From: an uncultured Flavobacteriales bacterium
GTDB taxonomy: Bacteria > Bacteroidota > Bacteroidia > Flavobacteriales > BACL11
NCBI GenBank assembly: GCA_905181585.1
Contig: CAJIYG010000003.1
Span: 204,702-268,701, forward strand
DNA: 64,000 bases
Direction: 5' to 3'
The position numbers and the translations under genes are program-made. Below the pieces are notes generated by a model. The model ran no database searches and had not been told where the DNA came from. It saw only the letters and a list, made by a program, of their open reading frames with translations. Below are positions 37,103 to 46,603 of the stretch, piece by piece (position 1 is the stretch's first letter; every line of letters starts with the position of its first letter).

Positions 37103-37145
37103 TTACTTCTTTAATTTCTTAAGTTTGTTTTGTTAATAATCTGAC

Positions 37146-37931
37146 ATGGAAATATTTGGTTTTTTTGGTGCTCTTTTAATCGGTCTAATTCTGGGATTAA
37201 TTGGTGGTGGAGGTTCTATTTTAACAGTACCAATTTTTGTATATGTCTTAGGTGTTTCTCCTGTTCTTGCTACATCTTATTCATTATTTGTAGTAGGATT
37301 TACAGCTATGGTTGGAGCAGTTAGAAATTATCAATCAAATATGATTGATCTTAAGGCAGGGGTGATTTTTGCAATTCCTGCATTTATTGGAGTCTTCTTT
37401 TCAAGAAAGTTTATTTTACCAGAAATCCCTAATCAAATTATATCTTTTAATAGTTTTTTATTGACAAAGGATATAGCAATCATGCTATTCTTTGCGCTTA
37501 TTATGTTTGTAGCTGCTTTTTTTATGCTTAAAGATCGCACTGAAACTAATTCCCAACAAGCAATAAAATATAATATTCCTTTGCTAACAATAGATGGATT
37601 AATAATTGGAGTATTAACTGGGCTCGTCGGAGCAGGAGGAGGATTTTTGATAATTCCAGCTTTAGTATTTTTCGCTAAATTACCAATGAAAAAAGCAGTA
37701 GCAACCTCTCTAATGATAATTGCAATTAAATCTTTGATTGGTTTTACAGGAGATTTAGGACAACTACAAATTGATTGGATATTTTTACTTTCTTTCACAG
37801 CTGTTTCTGTAATAGGTATTTTTATTGGAATATATTTTAATCAATTTGTCAAAGAGAAACATTTAAAAAAGGGGTTTGGTTTGTTTATAATTATAATGTC
37901 TATTAGTATAATTATAAAAGAATTGATTTAA
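37146..37931 (+). CDS. TauE/SafE-family sulfur anion exporter
   Basis: A 261-residue membrane protein of about eight TM segments in two related halves: LILGLIGGGGSILTVPIFVY and GVLTGLVGAGGGFLIIPALV (parts LILGLIGGGGSI and LTGLVGAGGGFLIIP), the internal repeat of the TauE/SafE family. It opens the reduced-sulfur operon, so it most likely exports sulfite or thiosulfate made by the enzymes that follow. Confidence 0.88.
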   Translation: MEIFGFFGALLIGLILGLIGGGGSILTVPIFVYVLGVSPVLATSYSLFVVGFTAMVGAVRNYQSNMIDLKAGVIFAIPAFIGVFFSRKFILPEIPNQIISFNSFLLTKDIAIMLFFALIMFVAAFFMLKDRTETNSQQAIKYNIPLLTIDGLIIGVLTGLVGAGGGFLIIPALVFFAKLPMKKAVATSLMIIAIKSLIGFTGDLGQLQIDWIFLLSFTAVSVIGIFIGIYFNQFVKEKHLKKGFGLFIIIMSISIIIKELI

Positions 37932-37960
37932 ATATTATTTTTGAACATAAATTTTAAAAG

Positions 37961-39370
37961 ATGAAAGTAGAACAATTATATACTAGCTGTTTAGCACAAG
38001 GTGCTTATTATATCGAAAGTAATGGAGAGGCAGCTGTAATAGACCCTCTTAGGGATGTTAATCAGTATATTAAATTAGCTGACCAATCTAACTCAAAGAT
38101 TAAATATGTGTTTGAGACACATTTTCATGCCGATTTTATTAGCGGTCATTTAAGTTTAGCTAAATTAACAGATGCTCAAATAGTATATGGTCCAAAAGCA
38201 GATCCAGATTATGATTCTTTAATTGCAACAGATAAACAAGTCTTTAATATAGGAGAAATAACACTTACAGTTTTACATACACCAGGACATACATTAGAGA
38301 GTACTTCTTTTCTTTTAAAAGATAAGTATGGTAAAGAACATTGTATTTTCACTGGAGATACTTTATTTCTTGGTGACGTTGGAATACCTGATGTAGCTCA
38401 AAGATATATGGGTGTTTCAAAAGAAGAATTAGCTGGAATTTTATATGATTCTGTCAATTTAAAAATTAAACCATTGCCAGATAATATTTTAGTTTATCCA
38501 GGACATGGTGCTGGTTCAGCATGTGGCAAGAATATGATGAAAGAAACTGTAGACACTTTAGGTAATCAAAAAAAGATGAATTATGCTCTTAATGGAAGTT
38601 TGTCAAAAGAAAATTTTATAAAGCAATTAACCAATAATTTGCCTGAGCCACCTACATATTTCCCCTCTAATGTGAAATTAAATCAACAAGGTTATCAAGA
38701 TTTAAGTGTTGTTTTAAAAAATGGAAAGCAAGCTATTTCTTGTCATGATTTTATTTCTAAAGCATCTACAGAAAATGCTGTCATGCTAGACTTAAGAAAT
38801 CAAAGTGATTTTGCCAAATCTCATATTCCAAACTCAATATTTATAGGTATTGATGGAGGATTTGCTCCCTGGGTTGGCGGCTTATTAAAAAATGTTGAAA
38901 AACCTATATTGTTAATAGTTGAACCGGAAAGAATTGAAGAGGCAATAACTCGATTAGCTCGAGTAGGTTTTGATAATATAATTGGTTATTTGGATAAAGG
39001 TTTTACTTCTTGGACAGATGCCAATTTAGAAATCGCTACAATTTCTACAATTTCAGCTAAAGATTTTAGTGAAATAATTAAAGAGAAAAAAGTTGAAATA
39101 TATGATGTTCGAAAGCCTAGTGAGTTTTTTTCAGAGCATATAATAGACGCTAAGAATATCCCTTTGCTTTCAATATCAGAGAATAAACAAGAAATTACAA
39201 AAGATAAAAATGTGTATATGCACTGCGCCGGAGGCTATAGGTCAATTATTGCAAATTCTATTCTAAAATCTAAAGGGCTTCATAATATCATAGATGTTGA
39301 AGGAGGGTTTTCATCAATAAAAGAATGTAGTATTAAATTAACGGACTATATCTGTCCATCTGAACTTTAA
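37961..39370 (+). CDS. Persulfide dioxygenase-type metallo-beta-lactamase with two rhodanese domains
   Basis: The N-terminal metallo-beta-lactamase domain (about 1-230) has ETHFHADFISGH (HxHxDH-type), LHTPGHTLES, TGDTLFLGDVG and VYPGHGAG, as in ETHE1 persulfide dioxygenases. Rhodanese domain 1 (about 255-355) lacks a catalytic Cys (LLIVEPERI) and domain 2 (about 360-465) has it in MHCAGGYRS. This MBL-rhodanese-rhodanese form resembles CstB, which oxidises persulfides to sulfite and thiosulfate. 469 residues; second in the sulfur operon. Confidence 0.88.
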   Translation: MKVEQLYTSCLAQGAYYIESNGEAAVIDPLRDVNQYIKLADQSNSKIKYVFETHFHADFISGHLSLAKLTDAQIVYGPKADPDYDSLIATDKQVFNIGEITLTVLHTPGHTLESTSFLLKDKYGKEHCIFTGDTLFLGDVGIPDVAQRYMGVSKEELAGILYDSVNLKIKPLPDNILVYPGHGAGSACGKNMMKETVDTLGNQKKMNYALNGSLSKENFIKQLTNNLPEPPTYFPSNVKLNQQGYQDLSVVLKNGKQAISCHDFISKASTENAVMLDLRNQSDFAKSHIPNSIFIGIDGGFAPWVGGLLKNVEKPILLIVEPERIEEAITRLARVGFDNIIGYLDKGFTSWTDANLEIATISTISAKDFSEIIKEKKVEIYDVRKPSEFFSEHIIDAKNIPLLSISENKQEITKDKNVYMHCAGGYRSIIANSILKSKGLHNIIDVEGGFSSIKECSIKLTDYICPSEL

Positions 39371-39374
39371 AAAA

Positions 39375-39686
39375 ATGGAAAATTTATCAAACAAGCGTTG
39401 GAAAGAATTAATTACTGAAATAGATGAACATGTTGTTCTTGATGTAAGAACTCCTGAAGAGTGTGATGAAGGTATTATTGCTGAAGCAGTTCAAATTAAT
39501 TTTTTAGCGGGTCATGACTTTGTAAGTGCATTAGAGGGACTAGATAAAGAAAAAACATATTTTGTTTATTGCAGAAGCGGTAGTAGAAGTGCTCAAGCAT
39601 GTAATTACATGACCATGAAAGGTTTTAAAACATATAACCTGATGAATGGAATCATTGGATGGGATGGAGAAGTTGTCTCTAGTTAA
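39375..39686 (+). CDS. Single-domain rhodanese sulfurtransferase
   Basis: Moves sulfane sulfur between thiols. The active site CRSGSRS (Cys about 70) is complete and the domain start VVLDVRTPEECDEG is typical; 103 residues, no signal peptide, so cytoplasmic. Four bases after the persulfide dioxygenase and joined to the methyltransferase by TAATG. Confidence 0.9.
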   Translation: MENLSNKRWKELITEIDEHVVLDVRTPEECDEGIIAEAVQINFLAGHDFVSALEGLDKEKTYFVYCRSGSRSAQACNYMTMKGFKTYNLMNGIIGWDGEVVSS

Positions 39687-40297
39687 TGGATTATGTAAAT
39701 CATTGGAATAGTTTGTATTCTTCTAAAAAGTTAGAAGAAGTTAGCTGGTATCAAAAGATTCCACAGACATCTTTAGATTTTATTTATAATGCTAATCTAA
39801 GTAAAGATGATGCAATTATAGATATTGGAGGAGGTGATAGTTTTTTAGTTGATAATCTTATTAATGCTGGATTTACAAATCTTACAGTTTTAGATATTTC
39901 AAAATTTGCCATAGATAGAGCAAAAGTTAGATTAGGTAATAATGCTAAAAAAGTTAAATGGATAGTTTGCGATGTTAGAAATTTTACTTCAAAAAAAAAA
40001 TATGTTCTTTGGCATGATAGAGCAGTATTTCATTTTATGAAAAACTCTAGAGATATTAAAGAATATTATAGTGCTTTATTAAGTAGAATAGCTGAATCTA
40101 GTACTGTAGTGTTAGGGACCTTCTCTGAAAACGGTCCTGATCGTTGCTGTGCTCTTGATGTTTGTAAGTATTCAATTAATGATTTATCTTTACTTTTTAG
40201 CAAAGATTTTTCTTTGATTAAAGGGGAGAACACATTGCATAAAACACCAATAGGTTTAACACAAGCTTTTACTTTTGTATCACTTATCAAAAATTAA
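39686..40297 (+). CDS. Class I SAM-dependent methyltransferase, possible thiol methyltransferase
   Basis: 203 residues. The SAM motif I is IDIGGGDSFLVDNLI (about 45-59), motif II TVLDISKFAIDRAK, and WHDRAVFHF near 110. The N-terminal VSWYQKIP is shared by methyltransferases that sit in sulfur gene clusters. It starts in the stop codon of the rhodanese gene, so a role in S-methylation of sulfide or low-mass thiols is a reasonable inference, unproven here. Confidence 0.75.
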   Translation: MDYVNHWNSLYSSKKLEEVSWYQKIPQTSLDFIYNANLSKDDAIIDIGGGDSFLVDNLINAGFTNLTVLDISKFAIDRAKVRLGNNAKKVKWIVCDVRNFTSKKKYVLWHDRAVFHFMKNSRDIKEYYSALLSRIAESSTVVLGTFSENGPDRCCALDVCKYSINDLSLLFSKDFSLIKGENTLHKTPIGLTQAFTFVSLIKN

Positions 40298-40307
40298 AAT
40301 TTAAGAA

Positions 40308-40883
40308 ATGGAATTTATATATAGTCCTTGGCCATGGTATGTAGCAGGCCCTATAATTAGTTTAATAATGTTGTTTTTAATTTTATTTGGCAAAACATTT
40401 GGAATGTCATCAAATCTAAGAACCATGTGCTCTGCACTTGGTGCAGAAAAGTTTTCTGATTTTTTTAAATTTGATTGGAAAGCACAAATATGGAATTTAG
40501 TAGTTATTTTAGGTGCTATTATTGGAGGCTATATTGCTTATAACTTTATGATTATTGATTATTCAATAGACTTAAATCCAAAAACAATTAAACATTTAAA
40601 ACTATTAGGAATAGAATATAATGGTGGTTCATATATGCCTGATGAATTATTTAGCTTAAGTGTTTTAGAGAGTTGGAAAGGATGGGTTTTTCTGCTTTTT
40701 GGTGGAATTCTAATTGGATTTGGCACAAGATATGCCGGAGGATGTACTTCAGGGCATGCAATCTCAGGGCTTAGTAATTTACAATTACCTTCATTAATTG
40801 CTGTGGTAGGTTTCTTTTTTGGCGGTTTAATAATGACTCACTTTCTTCTTCCTGTTATACTTTCAAATTGGTTTTTAATTTAA
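40308..40883 (+). CDS. YeeE/YedE (TsuA-like) thiosulfate transporter, first half
   Basis: 191 residues, about five hydrophobic segments. The signature FGTRYAGGCTSGHAISG holds the Cys of the YeeE/YedE permeation path; KTFGMSSNLRTMC near residue 25-37 adds another Cys. The family imports thiosulfate. The full-length proteins have two such halves; here the second half is the next gene. Confidence 0.85.
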   Translation: MEFIYSPWPWYVAGPIISLIMLFLILFGKTFGMSSNLRTMCSALGAEKFSDFFKFDWKAQIWNLVVILGAIIGGYIAYNFMIIDYSIDLNPKTIKHLKLLGIEYNGGSYMPDELFSLSVLESWKGWVFLLFGGILIGFGTRYAGGCTSGHAISGLSNLQLPSLIAVVGFFFGGLIMTHFLLPVILSNWFLI

Positions 40884-40893
40884 TATAAATATT

Positions 40894-41307
40894 ATGAAAT
40901 TTTTAAAATTTTTATTGCTTGGTATACTCTTTGGTATTATAATGACAAAAGCAGAAATAATTTCTTGGTTTAGAATTTATGAGATGTTTAAGTTTGAATC
41001 TTTTCATATGTATGGAATAATTGGTTCTGCAATTTTTCTCGGCTTATTATACATTCAGATCATTAAAAGATTTAATATAAAAAGTATTGATGGTCTAGAA
41101 ATTAATTTTATTCCAAAAAAACATGGCTTTATTCGCTATTTCTTAGGGGGAACTATTTTTGGACTTGGTTGGGCAGTCACAGGTGCATGTCCTGGCCCTA
41201 TGTTCGTTTTACTCGGTAATGGTTTTCTTACAGTTTTTATTATGATATTAGGTTCTGTTTTAGGAACATTTATGTATGGTTTATTAAAAGAAAAATTACC
41301 TCATTAA
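40894..41307 (+). CDS. YeeE/YedE-type second half (DUF6691-like)
   Basis: 137 residues with about four hydrophobic segments. GLGWAVTGACPGPMFVLLGNG (parts GLGWAVTGACPGP and MFVLLG) has the Cys expected in the second repeat of YeeE/YedE transporters; MTKAEIISWFRIYEMF is typical of the short partner protein. Ten bases after the first half; the pair should assemble into one transporter. Last gene of the sulfur operon. Confidence 0.82.
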   Translation: MKFLKFLLLGILFGIIMTKAEIISWFRIYEMFKFESFHMYGIIGSAIFLGLLYIQIIKRFNIKSIDGLEINFIPKKHGFIRYFLGGTIFGLGWAVTGACPGPMFVLLGNGFLTVFIMILGSVLGTFMYGLLKEKLPH

Positions 41308-41386
41308 AATTATAAAATAATAGATCTGATTAATTCATAAATTCTCATAGTTATCTTTCAATATTACTTGTTTTGTAAAAAAATAT

Positions 41387-41394
41387 TACATTTG
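41387..41394 (+). promoter_or_regulatory. -7 promoter element of the 822-residue membrane protein gene
   Basis: TACATTTG matches TAnnTTTG, leaving a leader of about 85-90 bases before the ATG at 41489, the longest leader seen here apart from the riboswitch. Confidence 0.4.
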
Positions 41395-41488
41395 AATGAC
41401 TATAAATCATAGCTTTTAACTAATTTTCTTAGTTAATTGTTGAAATTCAATTGATTATATAGTAGTTTATTAACTTTAAAAAAATATT

Positions 41489-43957
41489 ATGGAAGAATTA
41501 TTTGGAATTTTATTTGTATTAGTACCATTTGTTGTATTTGGATTTATGTTTGCAAAACATAGAAATGAAACCCCTTCGTTTTTAATAAGTATAGAAAGAA
41601 TGAGTGAGCTTAAAAATGCTTGGACTCTACTTTTGGTATTTACAGCACCACTTATTTTATTATATAACACTTTAGTTTGGGCAGGATATTCTGTTCTAAT
41701 TGCAGCTACTTTTTTAGCATGGTTACTTAAAACTATATTTGATTTTATTGTAAAATGGATTATTCTTCCAGTTTTTAGAGCAATTAAGTGGGTTTGGATA
41801 AATGTTTTTTGGGTACCAATTAAAATTATAGCAAAAGCAATTTTTCATTATCTTGTTATTTGGGCATGGGATTTATATAAAACTTCATTTTTAGCTTTAA
41901 ATAACACATACAATAGTAATAAATTAAGAATTGGCTTTATTGGTTCATTTTATTCATTAATCATTCTTGGTTTTAGTATTTATCTTTCAATATTATTTGA
42001 TTTTGAATTATTAGCGATGATTGGGCTTTCAATTTCAGTTTTACCTATATTAAAGGCAGCAGGTACAATTACTTCAATTATTCATTTTGATGATGAAAGA
42101 AACCATTCAGAGCATGGTGCTAGAGTAATGAAAGCAGCGCTTAATTATGTTTTAGCTGCCTTGGTATCTGTTGTTGTTATTCAGATCTTGTTATCTCTAA
42201 GTTTACTTCCTGATTTTGGTTTATTTATTTTAGGTATTGCTATTAATACAAATGTCATTTTATCATTTGTATTAATTACTTCTCTTTTTATTGCATTTTT
42301 TGCACAGGCAATTTTTCCAAATTACATGCTTGAAAATGAAGATAATTCATCTTTACTTGACTCTACTAAATCATATCTTAATCAAATCAAACAAAAAGGT
42401 TTACAAATTTTATTTTCTATAGGGCCATCTTCTATGGTTTCTTTAGCAATATTAATTATTCCAGCATTTATAGTTTATTTATCTATTGCAACAGCTGATG
42501 ATTTTAAGAGTAAAGTTTATGCAGAGAAAAAAATTGATTTAGTTGATGATAAAGAAGAAGCTAATGAGAATTTACAAAAAGCAATGGAAAACTTTACTGC
42601 TGAAAATCTTGATACTGTACAAACGGCATTGGAGAAAGTTGTAGAGCTTGACATAAGATCTCAGCAAATTGATTATGCAGATAGTTTTCCTAAAAATATG
42701 ATTGATGATCCTCAAAATATTACAAATAAACATACCTCATCATACACAGATTTTTTTCCAAAAGTAATTCAATCTTCAAAAGATGATTCTACTAGATTTT
42801 CTGAAAAAATAGTTGAATCAACAAATATAATTACAAACTTAAATGAAAGATTATTAGAGTATAAAAAACAAGATTGGTCATTTATAATTGAAAGAAAGAA
42901 TTCGAAAGGAAATGATGACAGTTGGGTCATGGTTAAACAAGGAACTGACATTAGTAGATTTGTAGATAAATCTGTTGATGAAGGTGAAACATATGTTTAT
43001 AGAGTAAAAGCACAAAATTCGAATGGAAAATCAAATTGGGGTCCTGAAGTAAGAAAAACAATTGATAATTCTGATCTTTTAAGTCCTTCAAGTTTAAGAG
43101 TTTCTTCGGAGTCTAACTTTAGAAATGTTTTAAGTTGGAATGATAATTCTATTAATGAAACAGGTTTTATTATTGAAAGAAAAATTGGAGATGAAGAAGG
43201 TTGGAGTAATTATGCATCACTTGGTTCTGATATTTCGCAGTTTGTTGACTCTAATATTACTTCGGGATACTTATACTCTTATAGAGTTAAATCTAAACAA
43301 GATGAGACTCTGTCAAATACAAGTAACTCTGTTTCAATTAAAGTAAGACTTAAAACTCCAACAGATGTTAAATCTATGGCAAATTTAAAGAGTCTTTTAC
43401 TAGATTGGTCCTATAACTATGGGTTCAGTACTTTTGGATGGAATTACAATAATAATAGATCTGCTGGTAAGGTTACAAAGAACAAAGTTAGTGGTATAAT
43501 TAAAAATACTGAGCTTTCATTTTCTGCAGAAATACAGAAAATGATTGATAGTGAAAATAAAAATCTTAATGATCTACAAAAAGAATTAGAATTTATAAAT
43601 AATAAATTAGTGATGTATGCAGAATTAGTTGATTATGACGCTTCTCAAGCCAGCATGCTAAGAGTATTCAAAAATATTTCGTTCATGTTACTATTACTTT
43701 TTATAGCATTAATGGGGGGGGTACTAATGAGTGTTGCACTTTCATACTTCTCTAATGTGTTTTATAAAGTTTTTAAAATTAGACACGATGCAGAGTGGTA
43801 CTTTATACAATTAGCAAATAATGAAAACAAGAACAATCCGCTTCAACCCTTATTTGGTTTAACATGCTTTGTTGTAATATTGATTGCTGTTTATTATGGA
43901 ATACAATCTCAAGCAGATTTAAATGTTGCATTAGAAATTATGAGTAGCAATGAATAA
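41489..43957 (+). CDS. Large membrane protein with coiled-coil and two fibronectin type III-like domains, unknown family
   Basis: I do not recognise a family. 822 residues: TM near 4-20; a dense run of hydrophobic helices 45-130 rich in Trp (FRAIKWVWINVFWVPIK); further TMs about 150-195, 220-275, 315-340; an extracytoplasmic part of about 380 residues with a charged helical region (345-450), two FN3-like domains (about 465-540 and 545-635; WSFIIERKNSKGND and GFIIERKIGDEEG repeats) and a coiled coil (about 680-720); TMs about 735-760 and 790-815. It overlaps the next gene by eight bases. Probably an envelope-spanning scaffold or channel (inference). Confidence 0.75.
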   Translation: MEELFGILFVLVPFVVFGFMFAKHRNETPSFLISIERMSELKNAWTLLLVFTAPLILLYNTLVWAGYSVLIAATFLAWLLKTIFDFIVKWIILPVFRAIKWVWINVFWVPIKIIAKAIFHYLVIWAWDLYKTSFLALNNTYNSNKLRIGFIGSFYSLIILGFSIYLSILFDFELLAMIGLSISVLPILKAAGTITSIIHFDDERNHSEHGARVMKAALNYVLAALVSVVVIQILLSLSLLPDFGLFILGIAINTNVILSFVLITSLFIAFFAQAIFPNYMLENEDNSSLLDSTKSYLNQIKQKGLQILFSIGPSSMVSLAILIIPAFIVYLSIATADDFKSKVYAEKKIDLVDDKEEANENLQKAMENFTAENLDTVQTALEKVVELDIRSQQIDYADSFPKNMIDDPQNITNKHTSSYTDFFPKVIQSSKDDSTRFSEKIVESTNIITNLNERLLEYKKQDWSFIIERKNSKGNDDSWVMVKQGTDISRFVDKSVDEGETYVYRVKAQNSNGKSNWGPEVRKTIDNSDLLSPSSLRVSSESNFRNVLSWNDNSINETGFIIERKIGDEEGWSNYASLGSDISQFVDSNITSGYLYSYRVKSKQDETLSNTSNSVSIKVRLKTPTDVKSMANLKSLLLDWSYNYGFSTFGWNYNNNRSAGKVTKNKVSGIIKNTELSFSAEIQKMIDSENKNLNDLQKELEFINNKLVMYAELVDYDASQASMLRVFKNISFMLLLLFIALMGGVLMSVALSYFSNVFYKVFKIRHDAEWYFIQLANNENKNNPLQPLFGLTCFVVILIAVYYGIQSQADLNVALEIMSSNE

Positions 43958-44948
43958 TAAGATAATTGTACTTATAGCAGCATTACTATTAGTTTCTTTT
44001 TTAATCTCTGATAAAAGTGAAGATTTAGAAAAAAAATCTAAAAGTTTAATTGAACATGTAATATCACCAGTATCATTAAATCTAAGTGTTGAAACCGATA
44101 TAGATATTTTTAAGATGCATGGTGATTATGTTGAGTCTGGTGTAGAGAAATTAATAAATAATTCTTCTATTAATTTTAATGCATCAAAAGAAATTGGATT
44201 AGATCTTTATGTTAATGCTCTTGATAACACTTTATCTAATAGTAATAAATTAAATCCAGTGGAGACTAGTTCATCTCTGTATTTAAATACAGAAGATTTT
44301 ATTTCAAAAAAAGTTGTTAAAAATCCTGCTGTAGTCAAATCTCGAAGTTTTAAATATTCCTCTAGCGATGATTATACAGAAACTGGTAAGGTTTCTAAAC
44401 CACTTGTTATCATTCCTAAAGTTGAAAAAAATATTGTCGTTGAAAATTCAAATCCTTCAAAGAATACAAAAAAGAAAGTAGATAAAGTTTCTAGCAAAAA
44501 ACCGAATGTTAAAAAGAAGAATATAACTAAAGAAAAAGTAGTTATTAAGCAAGAAATTGATAATAATGAGGTTACTTTAGAGTCAGAGGAGGTTATTACA
44601 GAATCAGAGGAGGTTATTACAGAATCAGAGGAGATTATTACCGAATCAGAAGAGGTTATTACAGAGTCAGAAGAGATTATTACAGAATCAGAAGAGGTTA
44701 TTACACATATAAATGAACTAAATAATATTATTTTTAATTACACAAAGAGTTCTGGTAAAATACCTGTTTTTAAGAAAGATTCTAAACAATTACTATTCAA
44801 AGTTTTAAAGAAAGGTGTTTTAACCGAGAAAGATATTCTAACTATTTTTGATGAAAATTTTGGTTCAAAAATCACTAGAAAGGTAATAAATAAATACATC
44901 GACATAAACATCACTAAAAAAGATCCTAACTTTAAAAGAGTGATTTAA
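43950..44948 (+). CDS. Membrane-anchored or secreted partner protein with ESEEVIT heptad repeats
   Basis: I do not recognise a family. 332 residues: N-terminal TM or signal (IIVLIAALLLVSFLIS), a mixed domain (about 35-140), a Lys-rich segment (KKKVDKVSSKKPNVKKKN, about 170-187), six acidic heptads ESEE[VI]IT (about 211-252) and a C-terminal domain of about 75 residues (VFKKDSKQLLFKVLKKGVL...). The basic then acidic tracts suggest an extended spacer with opposite charges. Overlap with the upstream gene shows the two are made together. Confidence 0.72.
   Translation: MNNKIIVLIAALLLVSFLISDKSEDLEKKSKSLIEHVISPVSLNLSVETDIDIFKMHGDYVESGVEKLINNSSINFNASKEIGLDLYVNALDNTLSNSNKLNPVETSSSLYLNTEDFISKKVVKNPAVVKSRSFKYSSSDDYTETGKVSKPLVIIPKVEKNIVVENSNPSKNTKKKVDKVSSKKPNVKKKNITKEKVVIKQEIDNNEVTLESEEVITESEEVITESEEIITESEEVITESEEIITESEEVITHINELNNIIFNYTKSSGKIPVFKKDSKQLLFKVLKKGVLTEKDILTIFDENFGSKITRKVINKYIDINITKKDPNFKRVI
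44580..44705 (+). repeat. Six 21-base tandem repeats encoding ESEE[VI]IT
   Basis: Unit of 21 bases (GAGTCAGAGGAGGTTATTACA form) repeated six times with few substitutions, encoding acidic heptads in frame. The number of units may vary between strains by slippage without changing the frame. Confidence 0.9.
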
Positions 44949-45037
44949 TAATTATTTGATCATATTTTTATGATAAAAGTAATTACAGTATTATTACTAT
45001 TTCCATTAAATTTTTTTGTAATTACCAAGAAATTATT

Positions 45038-46479
45038 TTAACGAACATGTGTTTTTAAAAGTCGTTTAGATTCTTTTTTTACTACGTCATTTTTTCTAAG
45101 GCTCCAAAGTTCTTTAACTGCTTCTGTTCTGCCTAATTTATGTGAAATTATAGGATGTTTATAAAATTCAGGAATGCTTTTATCAATTAAATCAATTTCA
45201 GTGAGTTTCCATGGTTGGTGAATGAATGCATTATCAATACATGCTAGCTCAGGTATCCATTTTTTTAAAAATACTGCATCTGGGTCTTTTTCAATAGATT
45301 GCTTTATTGGGTTGTATACTCGTATTGAATTAATTCCTGTAACTCCTGCCTGCATTTGAAATTGTGTAAAGTGAATGCCAGGCTCATAGTCTAAAAAAAG
45401 CTTTGCTAAATGATAAACACCTCTTCTCCAATCTTGTTCTAAATAATGACAAAGAAAAGAAACTAACATAGCGCGCATTCTAAAATTAAGCCACCCATTT
45501 TTTATCAAGCAACGCATACTTGCATCTACCATTGGGAAACCTGTTTGACCTTTTTTCCATTTTTCTAGTAAAATATTATTATTAGCATACTTCATTTGTT
45601 CATACCCTTTATTGATACAGATATTTTCATAGCTACATTCAACTTCAAATTTTTGAATAAAATGTGAACGCCATTTTATCCTTGATAAAAATGCATCAAA
45701 TGCTCTTTTATTTGTTTTATAGTAAGGAGATTTTTTAACTCTTTGATAGACTTGTTTTACTGTAATATTTCCCCATGCAAGATATGTAGAAAGTCTACCA
45801 CAAGAGTATCTACTTTTTTCAGGTTGAGATATATGGCGATTATAGTTTTTCCCTCTGTCTTCTAAAAAAGAGATTAAATATTTTAGTGCAAACTTTTCTC
45901 CAGCTGGCTGAAATTCTTTTGGATATTCTTTTAGTTTAGGAAAAACATCAATAGAAAAGTCAAATGGAGATTTTTGTAATTGAAAATTATTTAAACTATA
46001 AATATTTTGAATAATTAATGATGTTGCATGCGAGAACCAATTTTTATCCCAACCTAATCGATTTTTAGAACCTCTAATTACGGCTTGATTTTCGAATTCT
46101 GTCCAGTTTATGTTTTTTTTAGCAAGAAATTTATTTACTTTTTTATCTCTTAGCCAACTATTATTAGTGCCACTCTCCTGAAAGAAAATACATTTTTGAT
46201 AGAATATTTTGATGTTAAATACTTGAAAACATTTTCAGCATTTTCATAAAAAATATGTACTTCTCTATTATAAGTTTTGAGAGTTTTGTTCATAGCTATA
46301 ATTGAGTGATAAATAAACTGCTGATGCCTTAAACTATAGTCAGGATGCTTCATCTGATCCGGCTCAAAAAGATAGATAATGATATAATCTTGCTTTAACT
46401 CCTCAGCTTTAAATAATGGAAGATGATCAAAGGTGCGTAAATCTCTTTTTAACCAAACAATATTTAAATTTTTACTCAT
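45038..46479 (-). pseudogene. Second photolyase/cryptochrome gene, broken by one frameshift
   Basis: The start part (46479 down to about 46187) encodes NIVWLKRDLRTFDHLPLF and ends in VFS, then an out-of-frame stop. In the next frame, from about 46180, an unbroken reading QESGTNNSWLRDKKVN...RLSTYLAWGNITVKQ...AFLSRIKWRSHF runs through to FPMVDASMRCLIKNGW and FQMQAGVTGINSIRVYNP and stops at 45038. One inserted base in CTTTCAGGAG near 46179-46187 restores an approximately 480-residue photolyase. I start at 46479 because the promoter element at 46492-46499 lies over the longer frame's first codon. Confidence 0.85.
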
Positions 46480-46491
46480 AATAGATACACA

Positions 46492-46499
46492 CAAAGATA
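46492..46499 (-). promoter_or_regulatory. -7 promoter element of the second photolyase gene
   Basis: TATCTTTG on the minus strand matches TAnnTTTG, 12 bases before the ATG at 46479; it decides that start over the one at 46494. Confidence 0.5.
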
Positions 46500-46566
46500 A
46501 TTATTTAGTGTGCGGTAAATTGATAAAATTCTAAACTTTATTTTAGTTAAATCTATTACTACCAAT

Positions 46567-46599
46567 TTTGAAATTCTACTTAATTAATTATTAATATTG
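46567..46599 (+). promoter_or_regulatory. Promoter of the oligopeptidase B gene
   Basis: TTTG at 46567-46570, then 21 bases, then TAATATTG at 46592-46599 (one mismatch from TAnnTTTG). The start codon is only four bases further, so the transcript would be leaderless. Confidence 0.45.
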
Positions 46600-46603
46600 T
46601 AAT

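Noticed and set aside
44970..45041. A 23-codon hydrophobic frame after the 332-residue gene
   Set aside because: Too short to support; overlaps the end of the second photolyase gene.
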